Shown one piece after another: positions 5,409-9,051 of a DNA stretch of 9,051 bases. The stretch covers positions 1 through 9,051 of the forward strand of contig CAAFUF010000007.1 in assembly GCA_900766135.1 (NCBI GenBank), read 5' to 3'. Under the pieces are notes generated by a model that did no database searches, had not been told where the DNA came from, and saw only the letters and a program-made list of their open reading frames with translations. Position numbers and translations under genes: made by a program. Positions within the stretch are counted from its first letter, which is position 1; every line of letters starts with the position of its first letter. Source of the DNA: Paenibacillaceae bacterium (lineage in GTDB: Bacteria > Bacillota > Bacilli > Paenibacillales > Paenibacillaceae).

Positions 5409-6866
5409 TTACAGCGAGTAGTTTGGCGCCTCTTTGGTGATTTGAACATCATGCGGATGGCTCTCGCGCAAGCCTGCTCCTGTGATGCGGATAAACTGCG
5501 TATCGTTCCGCAGCTCATCGAGCGTCTTCGTGCCGCAATACCCCATCCCGGAACGCAGGCCGCCAATCAACTGATGGATCGTATCGGAGATCGGTCCTTT
5601 GTAGGCTACCCGGCCTTCGATCCCCTCAGGCACCAGCTTCTTGTCATCGTCCTGGAAGTAGCGGTCCTTGCTGCCTTGCTTCATGGCGCCCATCGAGCCC
5701 ATGCCTCTGTACACTTTATACCGGCGGCCTTGGTAGATTTCCGAGTCGCCAGGGCTTTCCTCCGTGCCGGCAAACAAGCTGCCCAGCATAACCGCATGGG
5801 CCCCGGCAGCGATGGCCTTCGTAATCTCGCCGGAGTACTTGATGCCGCCGTCCGCGATAATCGGCACGCCATATTCGCGGGCGACCGTCGCGCAATCGTA
5901 AACTGCCGTGACCTGCGGTACGCCAATCCCGGCGATGACGCGGGTCGTACAAATCGAACCCGGCCCGATGCCGACCTTCACCACGGAAGCGCCCGCTTCG
6001 ATCAGCGCTCTCGTCGCTTCGCCCGTGGCCACGTTGCCGGCGATAATCGTCAACTCCGGATACCGTCTGCGCAGTTCGGCAACCGCTTCGATAATATTGA
6101 TGTGGTGGCCGTGTGCCGAATCCACCGTAATCACGTCGACGCCGGCTTTGACCAGAGCATCGGTCCGGTCAAAGGTATCCTTGGAGATCCCGACGGCCGC
6201 GCCTACGAGCAAGCGCCCTTGCGCATCCTTGGCGGCGTTCGGGAATTGGATCGCTTTTTCGATATCCTTGATCGTAATAAGGCCCTTCAACGTATTATGT
6301 TCATCCACTAACGGGAGTTTCTCGATTTTATGTTTTTGCAAAATGACTTCGGCTTCCTGCAAAGAGGTTCCTACCGCTGCGGTGATCAAGTTGTCCCGCG
6401 TCATGACCTCGCTGATCTTGATGCTGTAGTCATGCACGAAACGCAAGTCGCGGTTCGTCAAAATCCCGACCAGCTTATGCTCCCCGTTCACGATCGGCAC
6501 GCCGGAAATCCGGAATTTGCCCATGACCTCTTCCGCGTCGGATACGAGGTGATCCGGAGTCAACGAGAAAGGATTCGTGATGACGCCGCTCTCGGAGCGT
6601 TTCACCCGGTCGACCTCTTCGGCTTGCTGTTCGATCGGCATATTTTTATGAATGATACCGATGCCGCCTTCCCGAGCAATCGCGATCGCCAGCGCCGATT
6701 CCGTGACCGTATCCATCCCCGCGCTGATCAACGGGATATTCAACTTCACCTTGTCGCTAAGGCGGGTAGATACATCCACCTCTTTTGGCAATACCTCCGA
6801 TTTACGGGGAACCAGAAGCACATCGTCAAACGTTAAGCCTTCCTTGTCAAATTTACTTTCCCACAC
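5409..6866 (-). CDS. guaB: Inosine-5'-monophosphate dehydrogenase
   Basis: GuaB oxidises IMP to XMP with NAD+, the committed step to GMP and GTP, in the cytoplasm. The 485 residues match the B. subtilis enzyme in length. The N-terminal barrel half begins WESKFDKEGLTFDDVLLVP. A tandem CBS pair occupies about 95-210 and in this family usually senses adenine or guanine nucleotides. The catalytic loop GPGSICTTR places the nucleophile at Cys306. The phosphate-binding ADGGIKYSG is at about 338-346, and the flap Arg-Tyr is in KDRYF near 402-403. The GTG at 6866 follows AAGGAGG with a 10-nt gap and gives the normal family start. The frame stays open 52 codons further upstream, but that stretch reaches into the promoter and is untranslated leader. 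Expression comes from the promoter at 7013-7041, with a terminator-like hairpin in the leader. Confidence 0.98.
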   Translation of the reverse strand: MWESKFDKEGLTFDDVLLVPRKSEVLPKEVDVSTRLSDKVKLNIPLISAGMDTVTESALAIAIAREGGIGIIHKNMPIEQQAEEVDRVKRSESGVITNPFSLTPDHLVSDAEEVMGKFRISGVPIVNGEHKLVGILTNRDLRFVHDYSIKISEVMTRDNLITAAVGTSLQEAEVILQKHKIEKLPLVDEHNTLKGLITIKDIEKAIQFPNAAKDAQGRLLVGAAVGISKDTFDRTDALVKAGVDVITVDSAHGHHINIIEAVAELRRRYPELTIIAGNVATGEATRALIEAGASVVKVGIGPGSICTTRVIAGIGVPQVTAVYDCATVAREYGVPIIADGGIKYSGEITKAIAAGAHAVMLGSLFAGTEESPGDSEIYQGRRYKVYRGMGSMGAMKQGSKDRYFQDDDKKLVPEGIEGRVAYKGPISDTIHQLIGGLRSGMGYCGTKTLDELRNDTQFIRITGAGLRESHPHDVQITKEAPNYSL

Positions 6867-6923
6867 CGCGATGAATCCTCCTTCGATTTTGTTGTTTTTT
6901 GGCTCTTCCTGAAATCCGGGTAT

Positions 6924-6948
6924 AAAAAAAACGATTACCGCTGTAATC
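6924..6948 (-). promoter_or_regulatory. Terminator-like hairpin in the guaB leader (possible attenuator)
   Basis: On the minus strand GATTAC pairs with GTAATC (6943-6948 with 6933-6938) around an AGCG loop. One G and eight T (6924-6931) follow. It lies about 60 nt into the leader and about 57 nt before the guaB start codon. The stem is only 6 bp with two G-C pairs, so it would be a weak terminator. The position and T-run are what one expects of an attenuator. I do not recognise a purine, preQ1 or ykkC-type aptamer in the short upstream segment. Confidence 0.4.
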
Positions 6949-7012
6949 CCTATGAAGACATAACCCTTATATATCAAGACCAAATAGCCGCTTACGAAAA
7001 TATATTGTTCCC

Positions 7013-7041
7013 ATCTTAGCAAAGCCCCCCTAGGCTGTCAA
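7013..7041 (-). promoter_or_regulatory. Strong sigma-A-type promoter of guaB
   Basis: The minus strand has a consensus TTGACA (7036-7041), exactly 17 bp, and TAAGAT (7013-7018). Transcription should start near 7006, giving a leader of about 140 nt. The position excludes translation from the upstream in-frame TTG at 7022, which lies inside the promoter. Confidence 0.82.
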
Positions 7042-7055
7042 GGACAACCGCAGCC

Positions 7056-7078
7056 AAAAAAAACGCCGGCCGCCCAGC
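7056..7078 (-). terminator. Second terminator-like hairpin between clpP and guaB
   Basis: On the minus strand GCTGG (7074-7078) pairs with CCGGC (7065-7069) around a four-base loop, and one G and eight T (7056-7063) follow. It lies just upstream of the guaB -35 box and about 90 bp beyond the main clpP terminator. It may be a backup that shields the guaB promoter, or the end of a short transcript of unknown origin. The 7079-7168 stretch between the two terminators shows no gene that I can support. Confidence 0.6.
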
Positions 7079-7168
7079 AAATACGAGTGTCTCTTTCACG
7101 CGTACATCGGTTTGTTCGGCATAGATCCTGATGCTAATCCTGCCCCATTCCCCCAGGTTTGATTCTGT

Positions 7169-7212
7169 AAAAAGAAAAAGGACGGAGCGGCCGTTAACGG
7201 CTTTCTCCGTCC
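7169..7212 (-). terminator. Intrinsic terminator of clpP
   Basis: On the minus strand GGACGGAG (7205-7212) pairs with CTCCGTCC (7180-7187), with an inner GCCG/CGGC stem around TTAA (7190-7201). T5-C-T5 follows (7169-7179). It starts 21 bp after the clpP stop codon. This is a strong two-tier terminator closing the sigma factor-clpP unit. Confidence 0.93.
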
Positions 7213-7233
7213 ATCTATTCATGCATTGTATCG

Positions 7234-7824
7234 CTAACGCTTGTCGTAAGTAATGACCCGGTCGATGATCCCGTACTCGCGCGCTTCTTCCGCGCTCATG
7301 AAATAATCGCGGTCCATGTCCTTTTCGATTCGCTCCAGCGGTTGTCCGGTGGCTTCCGCGGCAATGGCATTCAGCCGTTCCCGAATCCCCAATATCCGTT
7401 TGGCACTGATCGCTATATCGCTGGCCTGCCCTTGCGCGCCTCCGTGCGGCTGGTGAATCATGATCTCGCTGTTGGGCAGAGCGAATCGTTTGCCTTTAGC
7501 CCCGGCCAACAGCAGGATTGCAGCAAAGGACGCCGCCAGCCCGGAGCAGATCGTCTGCACGTCCGGTTTCACGTATTGCATCGTATCGTAGATTGCAAAA
7601 CCTGCAGACGTCGAGCCGCCCGGACTATTGATGTAAAAGTAAATATCCTTCTCCGGATCTTCTGCGGCCAAAAACAGCATTTGCGCCATAATGCTATTCG
7701 CGACTTGATCATCAATCGCCGAACCGAGAAACACAATCCGGTCCTTTAGTAAACGAGAATAAATGTCATACGACCGTTCACCCCGGCCGGTTTGTTCAAT
7801 GACGTAAGGAATTACGGAACTCAT
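7234..7824 (-). CDS. clpP: ATP-dependent Clp protease proteolytic subunit ClpP
   Basis: This is the serine-protease subunit that forms the barrel-shaped degradation chamber of the Clp protease and works with an AAA+ unfoldase encoded elsewhere. The 196-residue length is typical. The N-terminal region closely follows B. subtilis ClpP (IEQT-RGER-YDIYSRLLKDRI), with no long propeptide. The triad is complete: Ser99 in GLAASFAA, His124 in MIHQPHGG and Asp173 in DRDYF. The segment around the nucleophile differs from the canonical MAASMGAFLL, having Phe and Ala in place of Met and Gly. This may alter the oxyanion hole or mark a paralogue. The ATG at 7824 follows a perfect AAAGGAGG with a 7-nt gap. 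It lies 18 bp after the sigma-factor gene, so both are probably cotranscribed, and it ends in a strong terminator. Neither clpX nor another Clp ATPase gene is in the window. Confidence 0.95.
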   Translation of the reverse strand: MSSVIPYVIEQTGRGERSYDIYSRLLKDRIVFLGSAIDDQVANSIMAQMLFLAAEDPEKDIYFYINSPGGSTSAGFAIYDTMQYVKPDVQTICSGLAASFAAILLLAGAKGKRFALPNSEIMIHQPHGGAQGQASDIAISAKRILGIRERLNAIAAEATGQPLERIEKDMDRDYFMSAEEAREYGIIDRVITYDKR

Positions 7825-7842
7825 GGCATAACCTCCTTTGAA

Positions 7843-8727
7843 TCAGGCGGCATGAGCAAAAGACATGAACATAAGCCGGTTTTGTACCGGATCGGCTGCA
7901 AGGGTGCCCGATTGGTTCCGTTGGGAGTCGCGGCGATACGATTGGAGTGTTAATACCGGGACCACATCCTGTGGCCGAACCTCGTTAAACAGCATCGCAA
8001 GCGCAGCGGCATCCTGACGGCGTATCGCATCAATATAGGCGTGAACTAACACCTCATTGGAAGCTTCAGCGGAAACCACCTCGTCCGAGGAAGTCCCCAT
8101 GCCTGAGGCGTCTCGCCCTTCCCGTCCGGAGCCTTCTACTGCGTTCCGTAACCTAACCCTCGCGCGGTGCAGGGCGGCTTTGACGGCCCCTTCTGTTGAT
8201 TGAATCAGCTGCGCTGCTTCGCTTGCCGTATATTGCAAAATATCGACCAGCAACAGCGCCGTTCGTTGCAGGGGCGAAAGCTCGGCGACCAGCGTCTCCA
8301 TCGCAGCCCACACTACCGCAGGTTCGATCTGCGCCGGCGCTTGCAGAAGCTCATCCATGGGGAGCGACTCAACCGGAATCCTCTTTTTCCGGCTGCGATC
8401 GATCCAGGCATGCTGAGCCGTCCGATATAGATACGATCGCGTTAGGCGAAAAGCGTCGCCCTTCCCCTGCGCCGCAGACCAAATCTTTAGCCAGGTATCC
8501 TGCGCCAAATCGTCGCCTTCCCATGCGGTTCCGGCCAAAGACCGGCAGTACTGGCGTAACGCTGCACCGTGCAGTTGCACCCATACCGGGAAGTTCCCCC
8601 GTGACGCATTGGACTCGATACGCTCGGGTTTGCGCAAAACCTGCTTTTTAGCTAACGTTGGCATCCGGGACACACCCCCCATCTGTAAACTGACATTGCC
8701 TTGATCCGGCCATCCGCCCTGTTCCAT
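7843..8727 (-). CDS. ECF-like RNA polymerase sigma factor with C-terminal extension
   Basis: This is predicted to direct RNA polymerase to a small regulon. Region 2 is at about 48-115, with GDDLAQDTWLKIW (71-83) resembling sigma 2.2 and RSYLYRTAQHAWIDRSRKKR (97-116) resembling 2.3-2.4. Region 4 is at about 145-195, with LSPLQRTALLLVDILQYTASEAA and a helix-turn-helix ending EGAVKAALHRARVRLR. After a low-complexity linker (about 197-222) comes an extra tail. Its start (VLVHAYIDAIRRQDAAALAMLFNEV) resembles the first helices of the SnoaL-like domain of ECF41-type factors, but the tail stops about 45 residues later, too early for a whole domain. No anti-sigma gene is adjacent. The ATG at 8727 has AGAAGG only one base away; the ATG at 8664, behind a G-run, is an alternative start. 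clpP follows after 18 bp, suggesting an operon. The target genes are unknown. Confidence 0.82.
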   Translation of the reverse strand: MEQGGWPDQGNVSLQMGGVSRMPTLAKKQVLRKPERIESNASRGNFPVWVQLHGAALRQYCRSLAGTAWEGDDLAQDTWLKIWSAAQGKGDAFRLTRSYLYRTAQHAWIDRSRKKRIPVESLPMDELLQAPAQIEPAVVWAAMETLVAELSPLQRTALLLVDILQYTASEAAQLIQSTEGAVKAALHRARVRLRNAVEGSGREGRDASGMGTSSDEVVSAEASNEVLVHAYIDAIRRQDAAALAMLFNEVRPQDVVPVLTLQSYRRDSQRNQSGTLAADPVQNRLMFMSFAHAA

Positions 8728-8854
8728 GCCTTCTCATCACGATCGCTCCATCGCCAACCTGGAGTAAGCTGAATTTCTTACTCACCGGTATAAACGTAAA
8801 ATTCGACGGAATCGATACGCAGCTTCACTATAAATTTCAGGAGCAGGGTAGTTC

Positions 8855-8863
8855 CTTATATCA
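8855..8863 (-). promoter_or_regulatory. Possible promoter element upstream of the sigma factor
   Basis: The minus strand reads TGATATAAG, an extended -10-like sequence without a recognisable -35. It is followed at once by GGAAC (8851-8855), which resembles the -35 core of many ECF promoters; autoregulation is therefore conceivable. Neither element has a convincing partner. The rest of 8728-8907 shows nothing I can annotate. Confidence 0.22.
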
Positions 8864-8907
8864 TACACTATTCGAATGGATCGAAGGAGCATCCATTGGC
8901 CTTTGGC

Positions 8908-9044
8908 AATACCTGCAAAAATACAGTTTTTGGGGGAGCAAACCCGCCGATTTATCAAAATACCTGCAAAAGTGCAGGCTTTTGGGGCCCAAACACCTCA
9001 ATTGCCTTCGATTCGGAAAAATACCTGCACTTTTGCAGGCTTTC
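8908..9044. repeat. Three spaced CCTGCA/TGCAGG hairpin repeats
   Basis: A unit AATACCTGCA-N4-TGCAGGCTTT occurs at 8957-8987 (loop AAAG) and 9017-9044 (loop CTTT). A degenerate copy is at 8908-8936, where the right arm reads TACAGT. The CCTGCA cores start at 8912, 8963 and 9024. The perfect copies have 6-bp stems with A-rich and T-rich flanks, so each looks like a small bidirectional terminator. The series may continue beyond the window. Spacing and arm variation are unlike a CRISPR array. Confidence 0.75.
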
Positions 9045-9051
9045 GCCGAAA

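Noticed and set aside
6867..7022. N-terminal extension of guaB by 52 codons, with a stretch that looks like a membrane segment
   Set aside because: The extension would start with a TTG inside the promoter, upstream of the predicted transcript start. The family start and an AAGGAGG site are at 6866. The hydrophobic look comes from the AT-rich leader.
7016..7222. Minus-strand open frame of 68 codons between clpP and guaB
   Set aside because: It spans two terminator hairpins and the guaB -35 region, lacks a ribosome binding site and shows no recognisable family.
8908..9044. CRISPR array
   Set aside because: There are only three degenerate units of about 28 bp with internal palindromes and unequal spacing. 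One is inverted, and no cas gene is present.
8896..9051. Plus-strand open frame starting at TTG behind AAGGAG and open to the window end
   Set aside because: It is tempting because of the spaced AAGGAG, but the translated part consists mostly of the three hairpin repeats read in frame. There is no domain, and the end lies outside the window.

Overview
This 9-kb window looks like chromosomal DNA from a member of the Paenibacillaceae (Paenibacillus or a close relative). The reasons are the protein sequences, which resemble Bacillus orthologues closely; the strong AAGGAGG-type ribosome binding sites; the moderately high GC content; and the gene order. Every real gene is on the minus strand. Read in the direction of transcription, from high to low coordinates, the order is ECF-type sigma factor, clpP, guaB, dacA, pdxS, pdxT, serS, tRNA-Ser(UGA). 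The block guaB-dacA-pdxS-pdxT-serS-tRNA-Ser is the conserved near-origin arrangement known from Bacillus subtilis. The sigma factor and clpP in front of it are not part of that core.

Layout: 8728-9051 is non-coding and holds three spaced CCTGCA/TGCAGG hairpin repeats and, at best, a weak promoter. 7843-8727 is an ECF-like sigma factor with an unusual C-terminal tail, 18 bp upstream of a ClpP gene (7234-7824) that ends in a strong intrinsic terminator. A second terminator-like hairpin follows, then a near-consensus promoter (TTGACA-N17-TAAGAT) for guaB. The guaB leader is about 140 nt and contains a possible attenuator hairpin followed by eight Us. guaB ends in an intrinsic terminator, and dacA starts from an extended -10 promoter right behind it. 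pdxS has its own TTGTGT-N17-TAAAAT promoter in the short dacA-pdxS gap. pdxS and pdxT encode the two subunits of PLP synthase but are 408 bp apart; the gap contains a tandem pair of palindromic repeat elements and a GC-rich stem-loop. serS follows pdxT. The tRNA-Ser gene has its own promoter just past the serS stop codon.

Most of the coding content is housekeeping: serine charging and its cognate tRNA, vitamin B6 synthesis, IMP dehydrogenase for GTP supply, a cell-wall DD-carboxypeptidase, and a protease subunit. I see no phage, defence or toxin system and no CRISPR array. The interesting material is non-coding. Downstream of the tRNA there is a 187-bp tandem repeat whose unit includes the last 21 bp of the tRNA gene, comparable in design to the rtT repeats behind E. 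coli tyrT. Inside the unit lies an inverted pair of tRNA-Ser 3'-end copies that can form a roughly 20-bp stem. The other points of interest are the repeat family between pdxS and pdxT with a solo fragment behind guaB, the possible guaB attenuator, and the sigma-clpP pairing.
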